Shown piece by piece: positions 8,726-16,761 of a stretch of DNA of 64,000 nt. A program made the translations under genes and the position numbers. The stretch is from positions 26,535-90,534 of the IMG/VR virus record IMGVR_UViG_3300025030_000067; one strand, 5' to 3'. The notes below the pieces were generated by a model. The model was not told the DNA's origin, made no database searches, and saw only the letters and a list, made by a program, of their open reading frames with translations. Origin of the DNA: a virus. How positions within the stretch are numbered: position 1 is the first letter of the stretch; each line of letters starts with the position of its first letter.

Positions 8726-8920
8726 CTATTCGCCGTTTGCGCCTGTCAAGCGTTGTTTCGTAACTTCGATGTTGCCTTTTGGTGTTACCGTTATGTTTAT
8801 TTCCTGCCCTTTGAAGTAAAAACAGAGCGGGAAATCATCTCTTTTAAGCACTGGTATTGCCGCCGTTTCTGCCTGTTTGCTCTTTCGGAGCAGATATATC
8901 AGCTTCGGGGCTTTGTTCAT
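8726..8920 (-). CDS. Small protein with LLRKS signature (64 aa)
   Basis: Short basic protein with LLRKSKQ at residues 10-16, the same signature seen in the head and internal proteins around it; the rest is strand-like (FPLCFYFKGQEINITVTPKGNIEV). Possibly a small internal head protein. No family recognised. Confidence 0.6.
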   Translation of the reverse strand: MNKAPKLIYLLRKSKQAETAAIPVLKRDDFPLCFYFKGQEINITVTPKGNIEVTKQRLTGANGE

Positions 8921-8942
8921 TTGTTCTGATTCTAAATATCGC

Positions 8943-8955
8943 TGTAGCGTATGTC
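8943..8955 (+). promoter_or_regulatory. Dispersed operator-like motif, plus orientation
   Basis: TGTAGCGTATGTC followed by AAA, in the 46-bp gap between two minus-strand genes; orientation is opposite to the flanking genes. Confidence 0.55.
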
Positions 8956-8966
8956 AAACATTTTGC

Positions 8967-9287
8967 TTACGGTTTTCCACCATATCGCTTTTTGTCTTTA
9001 ATCCTTCTGTTTGGTCGCTTGCTGGTCATGTACGGTCGCTCGACTGTCATGATCTTTGTCACATCCTCGTCCGTGACGAACCGCCAGTACTCAGCGACGA
9101 AGTATCGGGCTGGCGTAAACCCGTTCTTGATGGTTCTGATGGCTGCTCCGTAGCCAAGGTCTACCTCTTCTGCTGTAGCTATGAGGCGGTCAAGTTCGGT
9201 CCGGTAGCATGGCGGTGGTTCGCTTTCCCATCTCTTCAGGAAGCGCAGCCAGGCATGCCTGGTGATTTCTGCTTTGCGTAGTGGCAT
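8967..9287 (-). CDS. Uncharacterised basic protein (106 aa)
   Basis: RHAWLRFLKRWESEPP near the start resembles the 'H...R...R' beginning of DUF4258-like or RelE-like folds (ITRHAWLRFLKR), and the C-terminus is very basic (KRPNRRIKDKKRYGGK). A small nuclease or interferase-like fold is possible but not shown. It is coupled with the upstream gene, overlapping it by one base. Confidence 0.55.
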   Translation of the reverse strand: MPLRKAEITRHAWLRFLKRWESEPPPCYRTELDRLIATAEEVDLGYGAAIRTIKNGFTPARYFVAEYWRFVTDEDVTKIMTVERPYMTSKRPNRRIKDKKRYGGKP

Positions 9288-10195
9288 TAGTAACGGATCC
9301 CGGCTCTAGCTTTGAGTAGGCCCATCTTCTTGACCTCTGCCATCTTGGAGTAGTAGTGCGGATCCTCGTCGAGATGTACCAATACGATTTTGGCGATCTT
9401 GGTCTCATCATGGTCCACAACGTCGGCATGCTCTTGCTCGTCGAACATGCCGTCACAGAATTCGTCCAGGTTGTACCGTTTCCAGTCAATGCCCATGCTG
9501 TCGCCCAACTGCTTACACATAGCTTCACCGGACTTTTTAAGTTCCTGCGGCATTCCTCGCCTTGCGGCAGCCAGCAGGTCTTCTGCCGTCAGAGGACGTC
9601 CGGCCTTCACCGATGCCTCGTCAATGGCTCGCTGGGCTCTGTCTCGGAGTTCGTCTTCTCTGAAAAGCCGTCCCGGACCTGTTTTGATGCCGTTGTCGGA
9701 TTCTGTAGGCGGAATATACTGGTTCCCACTCTGCAACTTTTTACCCTTCATGCTGGTCAGTGCTTCTTTGAATTCACCGAACGGCCAGATACTCATGCTG
9801 CCAAAGAACCGTGGCTCGCTGTAGGATGCGTGGAAGGCCCGGACAGCTTCTCCAGGCGTGTTCAGGCCGACGAAACACTTGTCTTCGTCGTACTCAGTGA
9901 AATCCGGGGCTCTGGTTGTATGGACTACATAGACCTCGGAATTTGCGGAGGGATCTGGCCCAACAAAGACGTCTACTGCATCTCCGTCTGTGGCCAGCGT
10001 GCCTCTTATGTAACCGTATGGTAGCGACATTCTGCTCATGCCCTGGCTGCCGTCCTGCGGATTGTGCCATTCGCGACATCGGCTGCGTCCGGTCTCGATG
10101 CTGATCGGGAGACCATTGAAGTTGACCCTGCCATGGAGCTGGCGGGATTTGATCAGTGATGGTAGGTGCTTGATACTTTTTTTGTCTTCTATCAT
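9287..10195 (-). CDS. Polyvalent-type protein: inorganic-pyrophosphatase fold plus DUF5661-like domain
   Basis: 302 residues. Residues about 25-150 match the pyrophosphatase-fold domain found in phage polyvalent proteins: GYIRGTLATDGDAVDVFVGP, then VYVVHTTRAPDFTEYDEDKC and FVGLNTPGEAVRAFHASY. The DGDAVDVFVG stretch carries the acidic metal-binding residues. Residues about 220-290 resemble DUF5661 (MCKQLGDSMGIDWKRYNLDEF ... HVD-type acidic segment ... EDPHYYSKM). LIKS (residues 14-17) and LKKS (about 218) are the head-protein signature, which suggests it is packaged in the virion. Exact substrate unknown. Confidence 0.7.
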   Translation of the reverse strand: MIEDKKSIKHLPSLIKSRQLHGRVNFNGLPISIETGRSRCREWHNPQDGSQGMSRMSLPYGYIRGTLATDGDAVDVFVGPDPSANSEVYVVHTTRAPDFTEYDEDKCFVGLNTPGEAVRAFHASYSEPRFFGSMSIWPFGEFKEALTSMKGKKLQSGNQYIPPTESDNGIKTGPGRLFREDELRDRAQRAIDEASVKAGRPLTAEDLLAAARRGMPQELKKSGEAMCKQLGDSMGIDWKRYNLDEFCDGMFDEQEHADVVDHDETKIAKIVLVHLDEDPHYYSKMAEVKKMGLLKARAGIRY

Positions 10196-10593
10196 GCGAT
10201 GTCTCCGCTTACCTTGCTGTAAAGTTCCCCTGGCGATACCTGTCTTGGGCTTAAGCCCATTGCTGCGGCTGCCAGCTCAGAGCAGTACCAGCGACTGGGG
10301 TCGTCGAATCCAAGCGTAATAAGTCCAAGGATTCCCAGCCAGTCGTAACCCTTGCCGACTTGATTGAGAAGCCATGGCGCATCTTTCTGTAATTCAACTT
10401 CAACCACATCCCAGTTGTCCCGGTTAAAAGTCGTTACTGGAGCGGTTCGGACTTTTCCTGACCAGGCGTCGGCGGCACAGGCTATCCCACCCACTACAAT
10501 CTCGACGTGGCTGTACCGGCTTTTCGTCCACCACCTGATCACCTTGTCAAAAAACTTGCCCGGAGCTTTATAAAACCAGAGCTGTGCTTCCAT
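10192..10593 (-). CDS. NlpC/P60-superfamily (YiiX/LRAT-like) peptidase or amidase
   Basis: 133 residues. The circularly permuted NlpC pattern is visible: RYSHVEIVVGG near the start supplies the conserved His, and RWYCSELAAAAMGL supplies the catalytic Cys in the typical 'yCSel' setting. LLNQVGKGYDWLGILGLI is the usual helix before the Cys. Such proteins act on peptide or acyl bonds, often in cell-wall contexts. It overlaps the next gene by four bases (ATGA). Confidence 0.72.
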   Translation of the reverse strand: MEAQLWFYKAPGKFFDKVIRWWTKSRYSHVEIVVGGIACAADAWSGKVRTAPVTTFNRDNWDVVEVELQKDAPWLLNQVGKGYDWLGILGLITLGFDDPSRWYCSELAAAAMGLSPRQVSPGELYSKVSGDIA

Positions 10594-10611
10594 GCGTCGC
10601 CTCCGTTATTT

Positions 10612-10734
10612 TCAGTCCCAGCATCCAACAGGGAAATGTTCGGGGCAGCAAAAGAAATCCTTGCAGCCTCGGCATTGTTCTCCGAAGCATGGGTTCTCAC
10701 TTACTTCGGTTGTCTCTTCCGTATCGCGTACCAA
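10612..10734 (-). CDS. Tiny Cys-rich protein (40 aa, TTG start)
   Basis: An open frame of 40 residues fills the gap between two peptidase-like genes: a TTG start with GGAG about 10 bases upstream, then NPCFGEQCRGCKDFFCCPEH, with six Cys and a His in a pattern that could bind one zinc or Fe-S. The start lies inside the upstream gene's 3' end. Support is compositional only. Confidence 0.42.
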   Translation of the reverse strand: MVRDTEETTEVSENPCFGEQCRGCKDFFCCPEHFPVGCWD

Positions 10735-11111
10735 TATTTTAATTCTCCGCTTTCCAATACGTTAATTCCCTGCCACAGCTTGTTCGGGTTTGGGTCGTGG
10801 ACCACTACGCCATTCTGGTCGATGATTATCGCGTGAGTGGCGTTCTCAAACGTCTTGCTTGCCACGCAGGCCTCGAAGTAACCGTCTACGCTGTCTGTCA
10901 GCTCCAACCGATCTTTGTCCGGCATTAAGCACCCGATGTATTCGTATCCCATGGCGTAGAGGAAGTACCAGTACACGTCAAACCAGCCGCGTTCCGGAAA
11001 CTTGCGGAAGTTCGGCACCTGGTCAATTTCGAGATCAAATAAGCTGGCAACTACCGCTCGCTGGCAGTCTCCGGTACCAACGCAGACGATTGTCTGGTAT
11101 ATGGGTGTCAT
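10701..11111 (-). CDS. Papain-like (C39-type) cysteine peptidase homologue (136 aa)
   Basis: Start chosen at the ATG following GGAGAAAAG; a longer frame begins upstream without a site. The order Q...DCQRAVVASLF (Cys about 14), then HAIII (His about 100), then G-VVVHDPNP (Asp/Asn) matches the catalytic Cys-His-Asp order of C39-like papain-fold peptidases in phage genomes. It may cleave host or virion peptides on entry. Start overlaps the small upstream Cys-rich gene (ATGA). Confidence 0.6.
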   Translation of the reverse strand: MTPIYQTIVCVGTGDCQRAVVASLFDLEIDQVPNFRKFPERGWFDVYWYFLYAMGYEYIGCLMPDKDRLELTDSVDGYFEACVASKTFENATHAIIIDQNGVVVHDPNPNKLWQGINVLESGELKYWYAIRKRQPK

Positions 11112-11206
11112 TGTTTCTTTTCTCCTGGGCAATTATTGCATCCGAGTCCGCAGGATCCGTCGCAACGCTTCTCTTTTGTAACTGGGCACCGAAAGCAGGT
11201 TGCCAT
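11108..11206 (-). CDS. Tiny Cys-rich protein (32 aa)
   Basis: ATG preceded by TTGGAGGC; 32 residues with seven Cys (TCFRCP, KRCDGSCGLGCNNCPG), ending in an ATGA overlap with the next gene. The tight overlaps on both sides and strong ribosome-binding site argue that it is a real zinc-binding micro-protein. Confidence 0.55.
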   Translation of the reverse strand: MATCFRCPVTKEKRCDGSCGLGCNNCPGEKKQ

Positions 11207-11207
11207 G

Positions 11208-14200
11208 CTATGCCTCCAACTGTTTAATGTGGCGTTCGAGCATGGCGCCGACTTCTGCCGAGCCTTGCTTGCCGAGCCGTTCATGACCTTTGTATTTAAG
11301 GATGTTTTTAGCTGTTTTGGCGTATTTTTCGGGGGTCGAATAATCCGGGTGGTCGGTGTTTATCCCCATGCCGCCGCGACCTTTTTTATCGTGCCGCTCG
11401 AATGCGTCGTGAAGTTCCTTGACCATCTCATGGTGAGGTTGCCCTTTTTGCGCGACATTCGCTGTTGCTCCGGATGCTGTGGTGCGAGTGTATGCAGCAT
11501 GATCGGAGTGCTGTGACTTGCGTAAGATATGCGCTACAGAGAGGGCACAACTTTTCCTGACTGGCTCCTGTACTGTTTTGGGGCTTCCGTCGCCCTTTGG
11601 TCGTTTCGACTTGATCAGGTACATTTCACGTCTCCTTCCCTTAAATAACCTCACTTGCAGTAGTCCTGAGTGATCACCCGGGAGATGATCGGCCATGGGC
11701 TCTTTGTTTTCTTTGGCCGGCATGTTTTCTTCTTTCCATTTTTCCCAATGGGTGTGGGCTCCGTGGACCTCTTCTTCTGCATCGAGTATCCGCTGCTTGG
11801 TGTGATCATCCAGTGTGCCCCAGTGGGGGAGGTGGGCGAACCGTTCCTGTCGCAGTTTATGGAGCTGGTGGCTGCTCTCGGTACGTGCCAGCTTGATTGC
11901 GTAACGCTTCACTCGGCTGTCTTCGTGGGCATCGATGTGTGCAAGTGCCCCGGATGCAGTCGTGCGGTCGTAGGCTGTGACGTGCGATTTCAGGAGCCGA
12001 ACGGCTGCGGTTTCGCTGCTGACTCGTCCTTGCCTGCCTGCTCTCGTTTGTTCTTGGGTTTCTTCTTTTTGGACTTTGCAGCTGCAGCTTTCTTCTTGTC
12101 CGCAACATCCATTGTGTCCGCATCCGCAAGAGCTTTTTTCAAGAGTTCCGACTTCTTCTTGTACTTTTCCTCGTCGCTTAATTCCGCCATTGCTTCCTCC
12201 GTGCGATTTTATCAGGTGTGTTAAGGCTGGCCGCTGTAATGACTTTTTCACACCATCATCGGAACTATTCACCTTGTCAAGAGCCTGCTTTACGACCTGC
12301 TCTTTGTTCTTTGGCTCCGCTGGTCCCGAGAACATGTCCACCTCGGGGTTTTCCCGGCTGGCAACCTCGTTTTTGATGCCGTTGCTGATGGCTCGGAAGA
12401 CGTTTTCCAACCTGTTGCGAGATCCGGCTCGGTCGCTGATCGCCAGTATCATGTCAACGGAGTGATCAGTTTTGAACTTCGGGGTGTCTCCGGTGAAGTC
12501 CAGCGAGCCAGCGTTTTTAAGAGTGTGCTCCAGCTCTGCCTTACTCTGGTTCTGGTGTGCCAGTGTGTACTCGATCGCTTCCATCATGTCCGGCACCACG
12601 TCCAGGTCGTCATGGCCTTTGATCTGGGCGAAGTCGCCGACGCACCCGTTCAGCGCCTTGAGTATGTTCCTGATCTTCGGCTTGGCGCTCTCGGCTTGCA
12701 GCTCGGTCAGCATGGAGCTGCCGTATACTTTCGTGAAGACCGCGTTCTGGATCCGCTCGATGCATTTCTTGTTCGGGTCGCCGTCAGCATCGCGCAGGCC
12801 GGCTGATTCGTTCTTGCCCAGCTTGTCGAGGAATCCATTGATGAAGTCCATATTTTCGTCGTTGTAGATTTCACCGTCTTCGTCGACCGCGAACTTCTTG
12901 AGCAGGCTGTCGTCGATTCTGGCCGAGTCATTCCATGCCTGTTCTGCTGGCGAAGAGCCGAGGTTGCCGGTGTCGTTGGCTTCTCTGGCAAACTCTGCCC
13001 GGTCGGTATTTTTGTCGTCATCGCTGCGGACTCTGACCAGTACCGGGTTTTTCATCTTCTCGACATCTTCCGGCTTTATGCCGAACGTGTCCGCTTCGCC
13101 TTTCAGCCATTCCTTGTAGTGATCCGCCAGTCCGCGCTTGTACGCTTCCGTCAGGGCGATGGTGCGACCATTGCCGCTTTCGACAGCTCCATCCTTGCCG
13201 ACGATTGGAGCGCCATGAGCAGCCATTGAACCGGCACCGAAAAGTTCCGGCTTGATATCGTTCATCATGTTTGCCATTTGCATCTGGCTCGATAGGCGTT
13301 CCCGTTCTCGGGGCTGTATCTCTTGAGGGTAAGCTCTGTTGATATGTCCCTGGATGGTGTGGGAGGTCGTCAAGTCGTCGGATTCCACCAGCGCATACTT
13401 ACTGCTGACCTCGTTCATCTTGGCCGTGTAGGCTTTGTTCTCTTTGCCCATGACGAACTTAGGCTCTTTCTTGCCGGTGTCCACGCTCTGGACTTCCTTC
13501 TTGCCCTGGAGGCTGGATATCTGCTCTTTGTCCTTGCTCGGGTCGCCACCGGCGAAGTGTACCGTGTGGCCGTCGCTATCCTTCGACATGATTATGGAGT
13601 GGCCGTCTTTCTCGTATTTCGTCGCGGTGCTGTCGCGATCGACCTGGTGACCGTAGTGCTTCAACAGCTTCTCGCGGTAGTCGTCAATGGCCGCCGTGTA
13701 GGTGTTGCTCCGGCTGGTGTTTATGTTCTTGAGTACTGAGACTGGGTCGTCGCTGGCTGCTGCGGCTTCGCGCATCTTCTTCATGCCGCGTTCGGCTGTC
13801 TGTAGAGCTCCGTTCTCCCGGTTCTTCGCCTTGATCTCTTCATGCTCCGGCATGTCTTCTTTTTTGCCGCCCTTGTGCCCTTCGATTGGCTTCACCTGAT
13901 GGACTTCGCGCTCTTTCCAGCCTCGGCTCTTGAGGTGTTCGGCCAGCTGATCGCCGTGTTTCAGTTTGGCTCCCGAGTGTATCTCTTCTCCATGCTCATT
14001 TTGGTGCTTGAGCACGTCCTGGTGCTTCTTGACACGTTTGTCGTCGTGCTCTTGCACTACCGAGCCGTCCTGCCTGGTATATTGCTTTACGTGGGACTTG
14101 ATCAGCATGGACCGATCCATGAGATTGTCGGCTCTCAGGCTCTTGGTGAATATGTCGATATCCATCAGCGCCTGTTCCCAATTATTGAACCGGATGGCCC

Positions 14201-15710
14201 GGTCGTCGAGATACACGTCCGCGATTGGCTTTCCGTCGTTGCTGTCTTCTGGTTGATCGGTTTTTTTGTTGATCTCGTCATATGGGATGTCGTTAAATCC
14301 GAGATAGCCTCGCAGTGCCGGTGTTTCCTGCCGAGTGGTGAAAATGATGATTTTCCATCCCGCTTGCTTAAGTGCCTGCATGGCTGCCGAGACTTGCGGC
14401 AACGGTTCTCCGAACGTCTCGGCCCCTTGCCATCCCTGCGAGTAATCGGCAATTACTCCGTCGAAGTCCACACAGATGGTCTTCTGGTGGATGCTTGCCG
14501 ACTTTCTGAGCGTGGTCTCTTCCCGCAGGCTTTTGAGGAAGCCGAGCAGCTCCTTGGCTCCCTTGGTCCTGGCTAGTCGTACCAGCGCCGTTTGCATATG
14601 CGACTTGACCGCCGCTGCGTCCCATCTGTCTACTGCTTCTGATCGAACACCTGTCCGGTTGAGCGCTGCCGCGATATCCTGTTCTTTGTATCCGTGGTCG
14701 AACCGACCAAGGCCGAATTTCATTTTGATTATGGCGGATGCAATCGGGTCGTCGAGTGCGTCCAGCTGCTCTGCGATACCGTTTGCGAGTCCTTCTTGTT
14801 TAGCTGCGTTCGATTCGTTGGCTGGTCCTACTGCGGCTTTTGCTGCGATATCGCGCATGCCTGTTTCGTAATCGTCTTCACCCTGGGTGTCGTATGACTG
14901 TTCTTCCTTCAGTCGGTCGTTGTTGGTGATCAGGTGGCGCATGGCCGCCGTCTTGCCGGTACGGGCTATCGTTTTGGCGACGTTGCTCTCTGATGCGGTG
15001 CCGGCCAGATAATTCTTGAACTCCTGTATGTCGGCATCGCTGGCGTTGGTTCCGGATGTTCTCAGGGCTCCGATCGCCGCCGTGATGTATTCGCTGTACA
15101 GTTCGTTCGCTGCCGGGTCATCGTTGTGGAGCACTCCGTTGGCGACAACGTAGTTCGGGTTATATCCGTTTCTGCTGGCCAGGTGTTTGAGCGTCCCTTT
15201 CATTCTGTCAACTATGGCCGGGTGCTGCAATATCTCCGCCTCTGGCATGCCAATGCGTTCCATCCCGACCAGCGCCCTGCGTGTGCTTTCCTCTGCCGTC
15301 ACACGGCCACCTGTGCCCTTTGGTGCTTTCTCCGCCGTATGCTCTTCTTCTGTCCAGATGTGGTCTCGGCTAATATCTTTTATATGCGGAGGGTTTAGTG
15401 TGTATCCTTCGCGTACTGGTTTAACTTCGTATCCGGTCTCGTGGCTGCCACCGACGATATGTCCGCGCTTTTTGCGGTTCATCTCCGGGGTGCGGTAGTA
15501 GATCTTTTCGCCATGTTTCGGCTCGGAGCTTTCTTTGCCTCGTACCTTCACCTTGCGTTGGTGTTCTGCGACTTGTGCGATGGCCCCTGACGCGAGGTGT
15601 CGTGTGCCTGCGTGTACCGTATGGACTTCTTCATGCTTGGGCGGCTGGTAGTCGAACAGGCTCATTTGTGATTTTCTGAGGTAGAAGAATTGCGTGATGT
15701 GTTTGATCAT
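11208..15710 (-). CDS. Giant polyvalent virion protein (1,500 aa): HAD and DdrB/ParB-like domains, repeated KS-HV-YTR modules
   Basis: Start chosen at the ATG five bases after GGAGG; a GTG four codons upstream overlaps that site. Domains, numbered from the GTG frame: 150-400 helical, with a region (about 325-390) resembling sigma-70 region 4 (weak); 415-510 HAD-type phosphatase (VDFDGVIADY, FTTR, DVYLDDR); 755-1140 DdrB/ParB-superfamily domain of phage polyvalent proteins (VESGNGRTIALTEAY). A Cys cluster (1199-1215) follows. L-x-K-S recurs at about 15, 405, 540, 1170, 1194, 1243, 1368 and 1400, several times followed by HV...Y-x-R-TTASGA. Polyvalent proteins are known to be carried with injected DNA and protect it; that role is inferred here. 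Confidence 0.75.
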   Translation of the reverse strand: MIKHITQFFYLRKSQMSLFDYQPPKHEEVHTVHAGTRHLASGAIAQVAEHQRKVKVRGKESSEPKHGEKIYYRTPEMNRKKRGHIVGGSHETGYEVKPVREGYTLNPPHIKDISRDHIWTEEEHTAEKAPKGTGGRVTAEESTRRALVGMERIGMPEAEILQHPAIVDRMKGTLKHLASRNGYNPNYVVANGVLHNDDPAANELYSEYITAAIGALRTSGTNASDADIQEFKNYLAGTASESNVAKTIARTGKTAAMRHLITNNDRLKEEQSYDTQGEDDYETGMRDIAAKAAVGPANESNAAKQEGLANGIAEQLDALDDPIASAIIKMKFGLGRFDHGYKEQDIAAALNRTGVRSEAVDRWDAAAVKSHMQTALVRLARTKGAKELLGFLKSLREETTLRKSASIHQKTICVDFDGVIADYSQGWQGAETFGEPLPQVSAAMQALKQAGWKIIIFTTRQETPALRGYLGFNDIPYDEINKKTDQPEDSNDGKPIADVYLDDRAIRFNNWEQALMDIDIFTKSLRADNLMDRSMLIKSHVKQYTRQDGSVVQEHDDKRVKKHQDVLKHQNEHGEEIHSGAKLKHGDQLAEHLKSRGWKEREVHQVKPIEGHKGGKKEDMPEHEEIKAKNRENGALQTAERGMKKMREAAAASDDPVSVLKNINTSRSNTYTAAIDDYREKLLKHYGHQVDRDSTATKYEKDGHSIIMSKDSDGHTVHFAGGDPSKDKEQISSLQGKKEVQSVDTGKKEPKFVMGKENKAYTAKMNEVSSKYALVESDDLTTSHTIQGHINRAYPQEIQPRERERLSSQMQMANMMNDIKPELFGAGSMAAHGAPIVGKDGAVESGNGRTIALTEAYKRGLADHYKEWLKGEADTFGIKPEDVEKMKNPVLVRVRSDDDKNTDRAEFAREANDTGNLGSSPAEQAWNDSARIDDSLLKKFAVDEDGEIYNDENMDFINGFLDKLGKNESAGLRDADGDPNKKCIERIQNAVFTKVYGSSMLTELQAESAKPKIRNILKALNGCVGDFAQIKGHDDLDVVPDMMEAIEYTLAHQNQSKAELEHTLKNAGSLDFTGDTPKFKTDHSVDMILAISDRAGSRNRLENVFRAISNGIKNEVASRENPEVDMFSGPAEPKNKEQVVKQALDKVNSSDDGVKKSLQRPALTHLIKSHGGSNGGIKRRGKVQEEVGTLEKSSCGCGHNGCCGQEESCSCKVQKEETQEQTRAGRQGRVSSETAAVRLLKSHVTAYDRTTASGALAHIDAHEDSRVKRYAIKLARTESSHQLHKLRQERFAHLPHWGTLDDHTKQRILDAEEEVHGAHTHWEKWKEENMPAKENKEPMADHLPGDHSGLLQVRLFKGRRREMYLIKSKRPKGDGSPKTVQEPVRKSCALSVAHILRKSQHSDHAAYTRTTASGATANVAQKGQPHHEMVKELHDAFERHDKKGRGGMGINTDHPDYSTPEKYAKTAKNILKYKGHERLGKQGSAEVGAMLERHIKQLEA

Positions 15711-15752
15711 CCTTGCCTCCACTGTGGTCGTAGCAATAATACTATGCTATGC

Positions 15753-15765
15753 TGTGGCGTATATC
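15753..15765 (+). promoter_or_regulatory. Dispersed operator-like motif (variant)
   Basis: TGTGGCGTATATC followed by AAATTGTTTGCCG. The extended sequence closely matches the copy at 27453, including the downstream GTTTGCCG. It lies in the divergent region between the giant protein gene and the candidate RNA. Confidence 0.55.
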
Positions 15766-15815
15766 AAATTGTTTGCCGTATCATTTCAGGTTTAACCCTT
15801 TGGGTATGTGTATTC

Positions 15816-16174
15816 TGATGGTTCTTTGAAAACTGCATAGGGAAGATGATGGTCGGAGCGGTATCTACGCGCAAAGAGTATATGTGACGAATCTGACGGT
15901 AGCTGGTCCCGAGAGGTGTAAAAACTCCAGCGGAAAACAGAATTGATCGAGAGCACAGCCACAAACTACATGATCAGGTGAAAGTCCGGTGGTAAGGGTA
16001 GATCTTGGGCAGTCCGGGTAAGGGTGGCGTTGAGGGTATGTGCTACATGGGGTATCGGGATGATCATCGGAGTCAGAAATGGAGGCCGACCAAGGCGACT
16101 TGGTTGGGTGCCCAACACTCATTGCGATGAGGGCTATGTGTAGCGATCCCTATGCAGTTTTGAATCAACCATCA
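15816..16174. ncRNA. Candidate structured RNA (or small non-autonomous element) bounded by 28-bp inverted repeat
   Basis: No gene is seen between 15722 and 16194. The stretch is flanked by an inverted repeat (15816-15843 and 16147-16174), 25 of 28 positions paired, including an unbroken 15-bp arm (AAAACTGCATAGGGA). Inside are further hairpins: CTCAT-TGCG-ATGAG, GTTGGG-TG-CCCAAC, CCAA...TTGG and GCTGG...CCAGC. Long-range closure with many inner stems is typical of large phage structured RNAs. Terminal repeats beginning TGATGG could also be those of a MITE, but no target-site duplication or transposase is seen. Strand is uncertain; the plus strand leads into the cargo operon. Confidence 0.55.
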
Positions 16175-16193
16175 CAGGTAAACGGGGGCATTT

Positions 16194-16418
16194 GTGGCTA
16201 AATCAACGGTAAATATTGGCAAGCGAACGGCAGAACAGCAGTTCTATGCCGAGGCAGAAATTTTGGTATCGACTCCTGCTGGAGAGGGTGTCTTTTATGG
16301 CATGACTCATAGTCGCAATTCCTCACAGGAAGTTCTGGCGAAGGTCTGTTACGTCGATAGCATTGTGCTGGTCCCGCTTTCTGATGTGAAGATCGTACGG
16401 TCTGGAGGTGTCGCATGA
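16194..16418 (+). CDS. Small cargo protein (74 aa, GTG start)
   Basis: GTG start with CGGGGGC upstream. First gene of the plus-strand island, overlapping the next by four bases. Residues 20-72 look like a small beta-barrel (AEILVSTPAGEGVFYGM, AKVCYVDSIVLVPLSDVKIV). No family recognised. Confidence 0.6.
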   Translation: MAKSTVNIGKRTAEQQFYAEAEILVSTPAGEGVFYGMTHSRNSSQEVLAKVCYVDSIVLVPLSDVKIVRSGGVA

Positions 16419-16723
16419 AAGGCTTGCGTTGTTCGATCTACCAGAATCCATCTGGTAATTTTTCTGCTGGTGGCATCTCGTCGCGGGTTCGTCAGGTTAC
16501 TTTGGTTGGAGAAGACATCGATGGTGTCTTTGAACCGTCTGACGATGCGCCTGCCGTGCATCTCTGCAAGCGTCAGCTTACCGAAGATCGGGAACATGTC
16601 TTCGCAAAGCCGGTGGAGTTTGGTGCCTCGCATTCTATGATGGGCGGTTGTTTCATCTGGACGTCCGATGGCCGTTTCCCGGCAAACTATCCCATCCCTT
16701 TGCATGATCGCGTTGAGTCGTAA
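16415..16723 (+). CDS. Uncharacterised cargo protein (102 aa)
   Basis: Starts in an ATGA overlap with the upstream gene. Strand-rich: CSIYQNPSGNFSAGGISSRV, VTLVGEDIDGVFEPSDDAPAVHL, and a C-terminal PANYPIPLHDRVE. Phage genomes often carry similar short proteins next to methylases; no function can be assigned. Confidence 0.62.
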   Translation: MKGLRCSIYQNPSGNFSAGGISSRVRQVTLVGEDIDGVFEPSDDAPAVHLCKRQLTEDREHVFAKPVEFGASHSMMGGCFIWTSDGRFPANYPIPLHDRVES

Positions 16724-16729
16724 TTGTAC

Positions 16730-16742
16730 TGTAGCGCATATC
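16730..16742 (+). promoter_or_regulatory. Dispersed operator-like motif (variant)
   Basis: TGTAGCGCATATC followed by TAA, 7 bases before the ribosome-binding site of the methylase gene. Confidence 0.6.
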
Positions 16743-16761
16743 TAATTTTGGAGGTTTTTTG

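Noticed and set aside
15820-15845. rRNA operon spacer or rRNA end
   Set aside because: A 14-base likeness only; no rRNA sequence around it.
15816-16174. Group I or group II intron, or retron RNA
   Set aside because: No P/Q/R/S elements, no domain V hairpin, no GTGYG start and no reverse transcriptase nearby.
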